NCBI RefSeq assembly: GCF_027921745.1
Contig: NC_079240.1
Span: 1,295,001 to 1,359,000 of the forward strand
Length of the DNA stretch: 64,000 nt
Source of the DNA: Schizosaccharomyces osmophilus
Taxonomy: Eukaryota; Ascomycota; Schizosaccharomycetes; Schizosaccharomycetales; Schizosaccharomycetaceae
Direction: 5' to 3'
This document shows positions 43,162-56,033 of this stretch, one piece after another. Made by a program: the position numbers and the translations under genes. Numbering within the stretch: position 1 is the first letter of the stretch; the number at the start of each line of letters is the position of its first letter. The notes below the pieces were generated by a model, which ran no database searches, had not been told where the DNA came from, and saw nothing but the letters and a program-made list of their open reading frames with translations.

Positions 43162-44556
43162 ATGAATAATACAAGCGCGGATAACACGTTCAGCTCTACT
43201 ACAGCACCTGCTTCAGTTTCCTCCACCCCTCTATCCAGTAGTGACGCATCGCCCACCTCTGCGTTGGGTTCACCTTCCTCTTCCTCTGACGCTACTAGTT
43301 CGACGGCACCGTCATCCTCGAGCGACGACAACGGTGGTTCCAGCACTTCCAGTCAAAGTCCTTCTACCACTTCTTCGTCGGGTCAGGGAGGTGACGGCAG
43401 TGGTAGTTCCAGCGACTCCGGATCTAGTTCCTCCAGTTCTCCTTCATCTTCGGATTTAGTCAGTTCTTCTGGAAGCATCGTCAGTAGCGTTTACAGTGAT
43501 GGACCCTCTTTCGTTACTGAAATTTCAACTTCATATGTTTCCCATACTGGTTCTCCCAACTGGAATACTTCCTCTCCTGTAAGCTCGGCCACTTCTCAAC
43601 CTCATTCTAGTAAAACATCGCTTTCTGCCTCTGGTCATTTGGCTTCTGACTCTAAAAAGACTGGTGGTAGTAATCATAAAAGCGTGGTCATTGGGTGTGC
43701 GGTTGCCATTCCTATCGGTGTGGTACTCATTTTAATTGGCCTCGGTATCTTCTTTTGGAAGAGACTTCAACGAGCCAAACGAATTAAAGCCGAGCGCATG
43801 CAAGAAGTTGAGGAGTATGGCTTCAATCCCAATCAAAGCAACAATTTCCGTGGCCCGAACCGAGCCTCTTCCCCCGATAGGTATCGGGGTTGGAGCGGAA
43901 GTCCTGCTCCAGCTGTCGCTAGTACTGGTTCCGGTCGTCCTATTGCTACCAGACCTGCTGCTGCCGCTCCCAACGCCTCACCTCCCAACGCCTCGCCTCC
44001 TAATGCCTCACCTCCAAACACCGGTGCTTCTCAAAATTCTACAAGTACTGCACGCCCTAGCCCAGGTACGGCGGCTGCCCCTGGAGCTGCTGCAGGTGCA
44101 GGTGCAGGTTTGGCGGGTGGAGCCGCTGCGGCCAATCGTAATGCTCCAAACAATTCTGTTGCTTCAAATCGTATGGTCCGACCTATTGGCAATCCTACCC
44201 AACCGAGTCCTCCCGACAATACAGCGGGTCCTCAAGCTGCCAACAATGGGAGCAATTTTTCTGAAGGGTTAGGCGCGTCTCCTTTTGATGAACATAATCA
44301 AGACGAAGCGGAGCAAAATGGATCTGAAGCTTTCTTTGAAGGCCCTTTAGCTACCATTCCTGAAAGTGATACTGAAAGTCAGACTAGTGAGGCTCCTCCA
44401 AACTCTTCTGAGTCTTCCAGATTGCTATCCCGCAATTCTCGTCGTCCTTCGCCAAGTGAAAGTGTTACAAGCCAGCCTAACTACTCTCCATTTGCCGATA
44501 GTAGTCAGGTGCCACGTCGCACCTCTGGTGAGGCTCTTCGTCAAAACATGATTTAA
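43162..44556 (+). CDS. Serine-rich single-pass membrane protein
   Basis: A 464-residue protein starting MNNTSADNTFSSTTAP. Residues 1-170 are dominated by Ser/Thr, as in mannosylated cell-wall stress sensors and mucin-like proteins. A single TM helix sits near 176-196 (VVIGCAVAIPIGVVLILIGLG) followed by stop-transfer basics (KRLQRAKRIKAER). The cytoplasmic tail is Pro/Ala/Asn/Ser-rich with an NASPP array and an Ala/Gly block (AAGAGAGLAGGAAAA). There is no cleavable signal peptide, so an N-out type III topology like Mid2/Axl2-style sensors would require the TM to act as signal anchor. By order it matches S. pombe serine-rich SPAC11G7.01 (from memory). Function is unknown. GC content is higher than around it, from Ser/Pro/Ala codons. 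Confidence 0.83.
   Translation: MNNTSADNTFSSTTAPASVSSTPLSSSDASPTSALGSPSSSSDATSSTAPSSSSDDNGGSSTSSQSPSTTSSSGQGGDGSGSSSDSGSSSSSSPSSSDLVSSSGSIVSSVYSDGPSFVTEISTSYVSHTGSPNWNTSSPVSSATSQPHSSKTSLSASGHLASDSKKTGGSNHKSVVIGCAVAIPIGVVLILIGLGIFFWKRLQRAKRIKAERMQEVEEYGFNPNQSNNFRGPNRASSPDRYRGWSGSPAPAVASTGSGRPIATRPAAAAPNASPPNASPPNASPPNTGASQNSTSTARPSPGTAAAPGAAAGAGAGLAGGAAAANRNAPNNSVASNRMVRPIGNPTQPSPPDNTAGPQAANNGSNFSEGLGASPFDEHNQDEAEQNGSEAFFEGPLATIPESDTESQTSEAPPNSSESSRLLSRNSRRPSPSESVTSQPNYSPFADSSQVPRRTSGEALRQNMI
43972..44019 (+). repeat. 15-bp tandem repeat coding NASPP
   Basis: Three full 15-bp units (AACGCCTCACCTCCC and variants) and a partial fourth, encoding Asn-Ala-Ser-Pro-Pro repeats. The third-position differences between units show they are not freshly duplicated. 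Confidence 0.88.
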
Positions 44557-46003
44557 TTGTAATCATCTCATGAATATTATAGAGCCCTATGATATTCTTT
44601 TCACAAAATCGTTGCTACTGATCTCTGGCAGCTATGATTGCTATTAACCTTTATGGTGGGTAAATTTGTGAGATCTAAATGGCTTTGCTATGCATGCTCA
44701 CACTTAATTAATATATAAGAAGACGCTCAATTGGTATAAGCCATGTTTTCTTGTGATTGAACGTCTGATATGTTCAAAAGAAATGAACTTTATTTGGGTA
44801 TTTACTTGTTTGATTTAACCTCCTTGATTTATAGAACGGAACACTCTTTTTCGTTTCTTCTCACTAAAAATGTAAAAAATTGATATATTTGCTAGATGCC
44901 AAACAAGCATCTAGCTTTGCAAGTGCTTTCATCCGATCGTTTGACATCTCGAAACCTTTCCTTTATTCCCGCATTACCTACCTTCTTTCCATGATTTTCT
45001 GCATCTGTTTATTTTTCTTTATTTTATTTACTTACTTTCTCGTTTCACATTAGTTTGTTTTCTTCTAGACCATCCCTTTTATATGTAACGCTATACATTT
45101 ACGAGGGATATTAAAGTGTGCAAGCTTCTTTACTCGTTTCCTATGTCAAAACTCGTGCTTTTGATGTTTATGGACATCACAATTATAGAAAATCAAATAT
45201 TTCTTCTTCCTAGTTCCCCTTGATTTTTTTCTTCGTCGTTCACACATTTGGTTGTTAAGGCCCATAAAGCTTCTGTACAAATAAGTTAGCACAGTTATGA
45301 ATTTCTTTTTCATTTCTCTTGCTTGAAATCTAATTGTCATTCATTTGGATCTTAAAATGCACAGCCTGTGAGTCTGGTCTCAAACTCCATTTTCCAAGTA
45401 CTCTCATCTACTTGTTTTATGTAACTACAATCTGTTTTTACATTATAAGCTTTATAATATCCTTGGTAATCATAATCTCTTAAACAAACAAATGTCTTTA
45501 TTTACACTTCTTTCACTCATTATGTTGTAAGTATTATTCAATTGTAAAGTACATCCGATATGGAACATTTCATCCTTATATTTGATTGTGCTGTAAATTC
45601 CAATACGGTACGTTGTGATAACGAGATAAAATAGCTTAGCTTATTCATTGAAGAAAAGCTCATCAAAATGCGTGGTATGTAGTTGGATTTTCTTACTTAC
45701 TACGCGAAATCCGTCGGATTTCAAGTTGTGCCTTCAAAGCACGAATTTGGATTGATATTTGATTATTTTAAGTATTATTTATTATACGAAAGCGTAAAAT
45801 ACTTTTCGAGGACAATTGGTGCGTTTGATTTTCGCTTTCAGAGCGTAAACGCAGACAAAGGATTGGACCTTACTCTGAACATCTACGAGAAATTGAAGAT
45901 ATTATTGCATAACAAAATATTGGTTTCATACATATGTCAAGTTTTAATCAGTACGTGGTTTGTTTTGGTTGTATGAACATGAAGCTAACTATATGTTTTT
46001 TAG
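44557..46003. other. Intergenic/leader region of pub1 with hairpin
   Basis: A 1.4-kb stretch after the serine-rich gene. It holds a perfect 9-bp inverted repeat at 44891-44915 and must hold the first exon(s) of pub1. Two possible first exons are 45492-45526 and 45668-45674 (see pub1). A 97-codon frame at 45683-45976 lies in the probable first intron and has no domain. Confidence 0.5.
44891..44915. repeat. Perfect 9-bp inverted repeat, 7-nt loop
   Basis: GCTAGATGC and GCATCTAGC flank a CAAACAA loop, about 335 bp after the serine-rich gene stop. It could form an RNA hairpin in a long 3' UTR or noncoding transcript. Confidence 0.75.
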
Positions 46004-48422
46004 GACTCGAAATCTTCGAGTAACAGGTATATGACTTGTAGAGGAGTTCTCGCTAATTAAATGTAGTTGTCGCAGCTGATGGCCTTTACAAACGTGATGT
46101 TTTCCGATTTCCAGATCCTTTTGCGGTGTTAACTGTAGATGGTGAACAAACACATACTACTACCGCCATAAAGAAGACTTTAAATCCTTATTGGAATGAG
46201 ACCTTTGAAGTGTAAGTCAAGTTCTTCCGGTAGGCTTAAAGGCGGATGTCCCTTTACCTACCATATCTGGAAAGCGTTAGGGGACTTGATGTTTCCTGCA
46301 TGCCTGTCCTATTTTTATCTTTTTCTTTTTGGCTTAACTAACAACATGCAGAAACGTCGGTGAAAATAGCACGATTGCTATTCAAATATTTGACCAAAAG
46401 AAGTTTAAAAAGAAGGGTCAAGGTTTCCTCGGTGTAATAAATGTTCGAATTGGCGACGTGATAGATTTAGTAGTAGGCGGAGACGAGATGTTGACTCGTG
46501 AACTGAAAAAGTCTAATGAGAATACAGTGGTTCACGGGAAAATCATTTTAAATCTCTCAACCACTACCCAATCCGGTTTACAAGTTCCTTCAGCTGCTGC
46601 TTCTGGTACGAGTATCTCTAATGCTGAATCTGAAAGAGGTTCTGGGACCACCACGCCTTCTCGAAGCACCGGCGACAGTGCTGCCGCTGTTCCCACTGAG
46701 CCGCGCACGTACAGTTCCTTTGAAGATCAATACGGAAGACTTCCACCTGGATGGGAGAGACGGACCGACAATCTGGGCCGTACGTACTATGTTGATCATA
46801 ACACTCGGAGCACAACCTGGATACGTCCCAACCTGGGTGCTATTATAGGCAACGATCAACCTCCAGTCGTGAACGAAGAAAGAAATGCGGTTACTGAAGG
46901 TCTTCAGCCTCCTTCCAGTGTTCCAGCTAGACGTACTGAAGCCAGTATGTTGACATCGAACGCTACTACTGCTGGTTCTGGTGAGCTTCCTCCTGGATGG
47001 GAACAGAGGTACACTCCGGAAGGCCGTCCTTACTTTGTAGACCACAACACAAGGACTACAACCTGGGTTGATCCACGCCGACAGCAGTATATTCGGACAT
47101 ATGGTGGTCCAAACAATGCGACAATACAACAACAACCTGTATCGCAATTGGGCCCACTCCCTAGTGGCTGGGAAATGCGTCTCACCAATACCGCTCGAGT
47201 ATATTTTGTAGATCACAATACGAAAACGACTACTTGGGATGATCCACGTCTTCCTTCATCTCTGGATCAAAATGTTCCACAGTATAAGCGCGATTTTCGA
47301 CGAAAACTTATTTACTTTTTATCTCAACCAGCTTTGCATCCTTTGCCTGGACAATGCCATATTAAAGTTAGGCGAACCAGCATCTTTGAAGATTCATACG
47401 CAGAAATCATGCGACAGTCGGCGTCAGACCTGAAAAAACGCTTGATGATTAAATTTGAAGGAGAAGACGGATTAGATTATGGTGGTTTATCGCGTGAATA
47501 CTTTTATCTGCTGTCTCATGAAATGTTTAACCCTTTTTACTGTCTATTTGAATATTCTTCCATGGATAACTATACATTACAAATCAACCCACATTCTGGA
47601 ATCAATCCCGAACACCTAAACTATTTCAAGTTTATTGGACGTGTAATTGGACTAGCAGTTTTTCATCGACGTTTTGTTGATGCCTTCTTTGTCGTCTCTT
47701 TTTACAAGATGATTCTGCAAAAGAAAATAAGTTTGCAGGACATGGAAAGTATGGATGCAGAATATTATCGAAGCTTAGTTTGGATTTTGAAAAATGATAT
47801 TACGGGGATTCTGGATTTGACATTCAGCGTGGAAGATAATCGTTTTGGTGAAGTGGTCACGATTGATTTGAAGCCCGATGGACGTAATATAGAAGTAACT
47901 GAAGAAAACAAAAGAGAATACGTTGATTTGGTGACGGTTTGGCGCGTAGAGAAGCGCATAGAAGGTCAATTTGGTGCTTTTCATGAAGGATTTAGTGAAC
48001 TTATTCCCCAAGACTTGATTAATGTGTTTGATGAACGGGAATTGGAGCTTTTAATTGGTGGTATCTCGGAAGTTGATATGGATGACTGGATAAAGCATAC
48101 TGATTATCGTTCATACAGCGATTCTGACCCACTTATAAAATGGTTCTGGGAACTTATGAATGAATGGAGCAATGAAAAGAAGTCGCGACTTTTGCAGTTC
48201 ACTACGGGTACAAGCCGTATACCTGTGAATGGTTTCAAAGATTTACAGGGAAGCGATGGACCCCGAAGGTTCACGATTGAAAAGTCTGGTGAATCATCAA
48301 AATTACCTAAAGCACATACTTGCTTTAATCGACTGGATCTTCCTCCATACATATCTAAGCATGAGTTGGATCATAAGTTGTCTATTGCCGTTGAAGAAAC
48401 CATTGGTTTCGGTCAAGAATAG
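46004..48422 (+). CDS. pub1: HECT ubiquitin ligase Pub1 (Rsp5/NEDD4 type); first exon not settled
   Basis: NEDD4-family E3 ligase acting on membrane transporters and other targets through PY motifs. Clear exons are 46004-46026, 46067-46211 and 46352-48422. The C2 domain runs [19 protein letters not shown] through [17 protein letters not shown] and [10 protein letters not shown]. Three WW domains follow, each with LPPGWE/LPSGWE openings (about 46740, 46985 and 47155). The HECT domain ends with [14 protein letters not shown], whose Cys is the thioester site, and GFGQE. The first visible exon starts in phase needing two more bases. A 35-nt exon at 45492-45526 (MSLFTLLSLIM, donor GTAAGT) fits that phase; the ATG at 45668 with donor GTATGT does not unless another exon intervenes. 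Expected total is about 757 residues, close to S. pombe Pub1. Confidence 0.92.
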
Positions 48423-49176
48423 TTGTTTTCCCAAATAACAGAAAATCTGGAATCTTTTGTTTACTTTTTCTTTATTATTTCTACATTCTCATCCATATTC
48501 GACCCCATATACGCTTTTGTTGGTACTCATTATGCGTCCTTTTGGATGCTGTGCTATTATTGCTATGGTCAACCGCATGCACACATAGCCATAAATTTAT
48601 TTTCATTTCACTTTCCGTTGTTAAGCGAATCCGTTTATCTTACCATCTTTGCTTGAGACGTTACCGTCATTAATTTTCTTATGAAAGTTATGTAAACCAT
48701 TAGGGATAATTTTATTTATGAAATAACTCGCCCTTTTCGTTCATAAACCTAATCCAGCTAAGCTGCACAACAGGGTCTGTTTCTTTTTCGTAGCATGAAG
48801 AATGCATAAAGCGTTCGTAGAGACATTCTATAATCACTCAATTTCATAAAAGTTCGTACATATGCCTCGTCATATACAACGACAAGCATCCACCATTTAA
48901 TATAAGAACAGGTAAGCTCATTCTGCAACAAGTCAGTACTTTCATTGTAGATTACATTCTCTTTCTTTTGAATTTCCATTTGACTTTGTTGTCACATAAT
49001 TCTATTTTAGGTAACAAGTAACAAAGCATGTAACCCTACGCGGGTTTTGATTGCACTAGAGAGCACAAGCATCATCATCGGTTTCAAAGGGATTTCGAGT
49101 GAGCTACCCGCTTTTCCTCTACCAACAACAAAACAGGTTGAAGGGACCCAAGTTGATTAGAAAACAGTAAATAGAA
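48423..49176. other. Intergenic pub1/idh1
   Basis: Same-strand spacer. A pair of CCCTACGCGGGT-like and TACCCGC blocks lies about 75-140 bp before idh1, perhaps regulatory. No gene seen. Confidence 0.5.
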
Positions 49177-50247
49177 ATGTTTCAAACAGCAGTTAGGAGG
49201 TCATCTGTATTCCAGCCTTTAAAATATGGTGGAAAGTACACGGTAACTTTGATCCCAGGAGACGGTACCGGCAAAGAAATATCCAACTCGGTTTCGACTA
49301 TCTTCAAGGCTGCCAATGTCCCTGTAGAGTTTGAAGAAATCGATGTGACGGGAATGGACAAGAGAGACAAACCAACAGAAGTGGCTTTACATGAAGCAAT
49401 TCAATCTATGAAGCGTAACAAGGTTGGTTTGAAGGGAATTTTTTACACTCCTTCCGAACGCGACGGACACACTTCTTTTAACGTTGCTTTACGTAAGGAA
49501 TTAGACTTGTATGCATCCTTATCGCTCATAAAAAACATCCCGGGCTTAAAGACTCGTCATACCGGTGTCGACTTTGCTCTTATTCGTGAAAATACCGAAG
49601 GTGAGTATTCCGGATTAGAGCATCAATCCGTTCCCGGTGTGGTTGAGTCTCTTAAAATTATAACCGAAGCAAAGTCGAAGCGTATTGCTCAATTTGCTTT
49701 TGACTTTGCTCTTAAAAACAACAGAAAGTCAGTTACTTGTATTCATAAAGCTAATATTATGAAGATGGCTGACGGTCTTTTCCGTAAAACATTTTACAAC
49801 ACCGCTGCTAATTACGAGTCTATTACTGCAAATGATTTGATCGTTGACAATGCTTCTATGCAGGCCGTCTCTCGCCCTCAACAATTCGATGTACTTGTTA
49901 CTCCCAATTTGTACGGAAGCATCTTAAGCAACATCGGTAGTGGCCTCGTTGGTGGTCCTGGCGTTGTCCCCGGTGGTAACTTTGGACATGAGAATGCTCT
50001 TTTCGAACCTGGCTGCCGCCATACTCAATTAAACATTACCGGACGTAATGAAGCCAACCCTACCGCCATGATCCTTAGTGCTTGCATGATGCTTCGTCAC
50101 CTTAACTTGAAGGAATATGCTGACTTGATCAATGCTGCCACTTATTCTGTTCTTGAGGACGGCAAGACTGTCACTAAAGATTTGAACGGTACCGCCAACA
50201 CTGAGGAATTTACTCGTGCCATTCTTGAAAAAATGGAGAGACTTTGA
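49177..50247 (+). CDS. idh1: NAD-dependent isocitrate dehydrogenase subunit 1
   Basis: Regulatory subunit of the mitochondrial NAD-IDH, which oxidises isocitrate to 2-oxoglutarate in the TCA cycle. The start is ATG at 49177 with a short basic presequence (MFQTAVRRSSVFQPLKYGGK). The fold begins YTVTLIPGDGTGKEISNSV. DFALIRENTEGEYSGLEHQ, the KANIMKMADGLFRKTF region and LYGSILSNIGSGLVGGPGVV are family signatures. As in fungal Idh1 subunits, the phosphate/isocitrate loop differs from the catalytic Idh2 type, supporting the regulatory assignment by family resemblance. The length of 356 residues and the strongly biased codons fit a well-expressed metabolic enzyme. Single exon. By order SPAC11G7.03. 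Confidence 0.94.
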   Translation: MFQTAVRRSSVFQPLKYGGKYTVTLIPGDGTGKEISNSVSTIFKAANVPVEFEEIDVTGMDKRDKPTEVALHEAIQSMKRNKVGLKGIFYTPSERDGHTSFNVALRKELDLYASLSLIKNIPGLKTRHTGVDFALIRENTEGEYSGLEHQSVPGVVESLKIITEAKSKRIAQFAFDFALKNNRKSVTCIHKANIMKMADGLFRKTFYNTAANYESITANDLIVDNASMQAVSRPQQFDVLVTPNLYGSILSNIGSGLVGGPGVVPGGNFGHENALFEPGCRHTQLNITGRNEANPTAMILSACMMLRHLNLKEYADLINAATYSVLEDGKTVTKDLNGTANTEEFTRAILEKMERL

Positions 50248-52700
<2,453 letters not shown>

Positions 52701-53098
52701 ATGCATACATTTGGGGTTTGTGTTCTTGCCTTCGTCTTGTCTTGTCATTTGAATAGCAAGTCAAAGAATATATTTAAATGGCACGGTTGTGAAAGCATGT
52801 TCAAAATCCATGGTAGTGTACCAGCTCTAAATATATTAGCTATTTGAGTGGACATATTGACAAAATTGTTCCTTCCGGTATTAGTATATAGTAAGGGGGT
52901 AATGATAATTGATTCGTAAACGTGTATGTTCAGCAATGTAAAATGAGTTGAAGCGCTTTATTTCAATTTCTATTTTGATAATAAACAAGTGTCCAGTAGG
53001 TGAACTTAATAACCCATGCATCCGAAATACGTTTATCGATGCTGTTGGATCCGGTAAGGCAGTATAGTGGATATCAAGTAAGATGGAGTTTAGTAATA
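52701..53098. other. Convergent intergenic region ubi1/mct1
   Basis: 3'-to-3' spacer; AT-rich, no gene seen. Confidence 0.6.
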
Positions 53099-54064
53099 TT
53101 ACACCTCCTCGATATGCATCTCATTTTGTTTTGCTAAGGATTGCATAGTGCTGCCTGGCCCGCATGGATAGCATCGAGTAATTCCATATTCAGACTTTAG
53201 CCGAGACAAACTCTGCCAAAAAAGAACGGGTTTTACACATTGAAGAAGAAGTATTTCTCGTATTTTTGATGCTTCAATTGGATACAAGTCAGCTGTAACG
53301 TTGGACACAATTGGCAATCGAAGCTCACCGCTAGAGGATCGAAAGCAAGTATCCCTTGTGAGGAATTCAGTCTTTAGGAGAGCTTCCTCCAATTGTTGCA
53401 ATGCAGGAGACATATAACGGGAATGAAATGCACCTGCAACGTCTAACCAATTTACTCGGACTCGACCAAGGTTCACGGTTTTTGACTGTATGGAAGCGGC
53501 AAGAATTGCAAGCTCTTCATATTTCCCGGAAAGCACAGTTTGTCTAGAAGAATTATTATTGGCAATGTCTATGAAGGAAAAAGGCTCTTTTGCTTTTATT
53601 ATGTCGTCCTGAAATTTAGTTGCATATGTTGGTCGATTAAACAAAGTTAATGCGAGCATAGAAGTTTTTTCTTGAGTAAGTCGACAAGCTTCATCCATTG
53701 CTTTTGCCCTAGCCATAACTAGTTTCAGAGCTGAGGGAAAAGATAGCGCTCGACTTGCAACTAGCGCCGAATATTCCCCTAAAGAGTGCCCTACAAAGAG
53801 CGCAGAGCTTCCAGTTCGTTTAAGGAATGCACGAAAAAGTCCTACTGAGCAGGCTAGGATAGCAGGCTGAACTATCATGGTACTCAATTTTGGCAAATCA
53901 TGATCCACCTTTGCGTCCAGTATATATTTTTTTAATGGGATTTTAGTAACTTGTTCAGCTTCGACCAAAGTCTTTTCGACAATTTTATTAGAAAGGTGCG
54001 ACTGCATGGATCTTCGCCATTCAACACCCTGACCTGGAAACAAAACTGCTTTCATCTTGTCCAT
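53099..54064 (-). CDS. mct1: Mitochondrial malonyl-CoA:ACP transacylase Mct1
   Basis: Transfers malonyl groups to mitochondrial ACP in type II fatty-acid synthesis, which supplies octanoate for lipoate. The first in-frame ATG is 54064 (MDKMKAVLFPGQGVEWRR), giving 321 residues. FPGQG, the nucleophile elbow GHSLGEYSALVAS with the active Ser, the Arg-containing segment KLVMARAKAMDEACR, and GAFHSRYMSPA with the catalytic His are all present. The frame stays open for over 60 codons upstream without an ATG and codes a basic, amphipathic, presequence-like stretch, so the true mitochondrial N-terminus may start at a non-ATG codon or in an unseen exon. By order SPAC11G7.05c. Confidence 0.88.
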   Translation of the reverse strand: MDKMKAVLFPGQGVEWRRSMQSHLSNKIVEKTLVEAEQVTKIPLKKYILDAKVDHDLPKLSTMIVQPAILACSVGLFRAFLKRTGSSALFVGHSLGEYSALVASRALSFPSALKLVMARAKAMDEACRLTQEKTSMLALTLFNRPTYATKFQDDIIKAKEPFSFIDIANNNSSRQTVLSGKYEELAILAASIQSKTVNLGRVRVNWLDVAGAFHSRYMSPALQQLEEALLKTEFLTRDTCFRSSSGELRLPIVSNVTADLYPIEASKIREILLLQCVKPVLFWQSLSRLKSEYGITRCYPCGPGSTMQSLAKQNEMHIEEV

Positions 54065-54674
54065 CTGATCATGCCAATGAGATACACCTTTGAGCTTGAA
54101 TTCTTTATAAATGGTCAAAACTCTGCATAAAGCAGTAACGAACTCGTTCCTAAAAGCAGAGAATCCACTAGTGAGCAAAGCAAACCGATTCAGTGAAGCC
54201 ACCAGCCGTCGAAGAATAGGTGGATACCAATGATTGTAAAGATATATCAAATCCGTGAAGACTGTTGAAAGAGTTGGTAATTGTTATTTCCTTCCATATG
54301 TACGTGGTGATTGTTGCTTTATGTAAGTCGTATGAACGTATTATTTATTAACGCTACTTATGTACTCTACCCAAAATTGGTTTAAAGAGATAAATCTCTA
54401 CTTGATTCGTATTGTGTTTCAAGGAACCTTTCGATAATTCAGTGATAGTAAAGCGTTCTGCTTTTCGTTGGTCCACTTTACTCAATAAATAAACAAACGC
54501 AAGTAAATATACAAAGGTAATTTACAGCTTTATAAGCGAATTTAAGATTACAGAAGAATGTGTAGAAAAACTTATTTCATTACTTAACTCATTAAACATC
54601 GTATGAAAACAAAAACACAATCATTAACATTGCCAACTGGAGGTCTTTTTTTCCTTGTAAAATCATAACCCAAA
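54065..54674. other. Intergenic: mct1 leader and 3' flank of the next gene
   Basis: Holds the ATG-less open extension of mct1 (54065-54250). A 16-codon frame starting at about 54299 and ending TGA just before it would act as an upstream ORF if transcribed. The rest is AT-rich. Confidence 0.55.
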
Positions 54675-56033
54675 CTAGTAAATTTTTGAGGCTTTTTGTC
54701 CATTTCCAACAAGGACAGGTTTGAGAAGAGCATTCCTTTTATACTCAAAAACTTTTTTATACTTTTCAATAATTTCTTTATTGGAATTGATCGCTAATTC
54801 AAAATTCGTCTTGGGATAGCTTCTCATAACAAATGGGTCATCGCCTCTTGCTTTTTCTTCGTAACTTTCGTATAGTGGTTTTCCTGTTCGATAGCAATGG
54901 TAAATCTCGTATTCTCTGTGAAATGTTTGACAATCTTGGAGGTCCATAAACAAACGCCCTTGAAATTCTAAAAATTGATGTATACTATGGATCTCTTTAT
55001 ATAACACAGAGTCCACTTTTCTCATACAGAAAACATTATCAGGTATGATGCTTGGGTACAAAACTTTCTTTGCGCCCAGATATCCATGTATCGGTAATGC
55101 ACAAGCATTTCGTCCTATGCTCAACATCATACATAGCCAACCCAGGTCAGAGCTCGAGGTTGCAAACTGCGCCAAAGTCAAATACTTTGACCTTCTTTGA
55201 AATAGTTTCTTTGCATCCATAGTATGTCTTAGTTGAATTATAGCTTGAAAATTTTTGATGCAGACAATCAACCAATTCAAAGAATCCGGAGGAACATACA
55301 TATCGGCAGGATCTATAAAGTACATGCGAATGTCTCCTAACTTTTGATAACATGCTCTCGCTTGAAGTAAACTTGCACGATTTAAACGCACTTGATGCAT
55401 TACATGACATTGCGTGGCCGACCATAGCACATCTTGAAATTCCTCAGGATAGTAATCATAAAGCATCACATGGTGTACGAGAACCGATAAAGGAGCTTTT
55501 CCTTGCCTAAAATAATCAAATAGCTTCCTGTATATCTTGGAAGAGTAATTCATTGCCAATAAAATATTACTGCGTGCTCGTTTTGTGCAAAGACCATGTT
55601 TGTAAACCTGCGCATCTTCAAACATATCATTACAGGAATCTGAAGCACCTAACTTTAAATAGGTAGAGTTTTTGTAATTGAACACAATGGATGATAAGCC
55701 ATGACTAAAAGAGTTGAATAGGAGATTAGAACTTACAACATCTGTAGGCTCCTCATATCTTTTCCTCATTGCTTCAGTAATGGAAGATAGGTATTTCAAC
55801 GGATAAAATCGGTCGACAGCGTGAATCTCAACGTTTATGTTTTCGACCGGCTGATCAGGAAATTCTGGATCCTGGATTTTTTTTGAATTCTTAACAGTGG
55901 CAACCTTCCATAATTGCTGAAGGAACTGCTTAATTGGTGAACTAGTCAAAGATGAATGAGTAGAAGAAGCAACGTCTGAGTAAGAAAAAAGGTTTTGAGA
56001 AAGAATTTTGTTTTCATACAGGTTGCCCAACAT
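54675..56033 (-). CDS. Uncharacterised protein in the mug132 position
   Basis: A 452-residue single-exon protein starting MLGNLYENKILSQNLFSY. I recognise no domain. It is rich in aromatic and charged residues with many predicted helices (for example NILLAMNYSSKIYRKLFDYF and LNWLIVCIKNFQAIIQLRH), and it has no TM segment or signal peptide that I can see. Ser/Thr content is high in residues 20-35. The last 15 residues are basic. In S. pombe the gene after mct1 is, from memory, mug132 (SPAC11G7.06c), a meiotically upregulated gene without known function; orthology is inferred from order only, so I leave the symbol blank. The long intact frame and ATG start support a real gene. Confidence 0.8.
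   Translation of the reverse strand: MLGNLYENKILSQNLFSYSDVASSTHSSLTSSPIKQFLQQLWKVATVKNSKKIQDPEFPDQPVENINVEIHAVDRFYPLKYLSSITEAMRKRYEEPTDVVSSNLLFNSFSHGLSSIVFNYKNSTYLKLGASDSCNDMFEDAQVYKHGLCTKRARSNILLAMNYSSKIYRKLFDYFRQGKAPLSVLVHHVMLYDYYPEEFQDVLWSATQCHVMHQVRLNRASLLQARACYQKLGDIRMYFIDPADMYVPPDSLNWLIVCIKNFQAIIQLRHTMDAKKLFQRRSKYLTLAQFATSSSDLGWLCMMLSIGRNACALPIHGYLGAKKVLYPSIIPDNVFCMRKVDSVLYKEIHSIHQFLEFQGRLFMDLQDCQTFHREYEIYHCYRTGKPLYESYEEKARGDDPFVMRSYPKTNFELAINSNKEIIEKYKKVFEYKRNALLKPVLVGNGQKASKIY

Noticed and set aside
43110-43170. GGTTCAAATCCCCGTCTCCGA on the minus strand, like the 3' end of a tRNA gene with a B box
   Set aside because: The T-stem arms pair at only two positions, no matching 5' acceptor or D-arm is present within the expected distance, and the region overlaps the coding start of the serine-rich gene. 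A match to the short B-box consensus is expected many times by chance in 64 kb.
43872-43889. Perfect 8-bp palindrome CCCCGATA/TATCGGGG inside the serine-rich gene
   Set aside because: A 2-nt centre is too short for a stable loop and the codons are ordinary; most likely chance.
45683-45976. 97-codon plus frame in the pub1 leader
   Set aside because: No ATG at its opening in a good context, no domain, and it ends just before the splice acceptor of the first C2 exon, so it looks like intron sequence.
46590-47216. Long minus-strand frame opposite pub1
   Set aside because: Antisense shadow of the repetitive WW-domain coding sequence.
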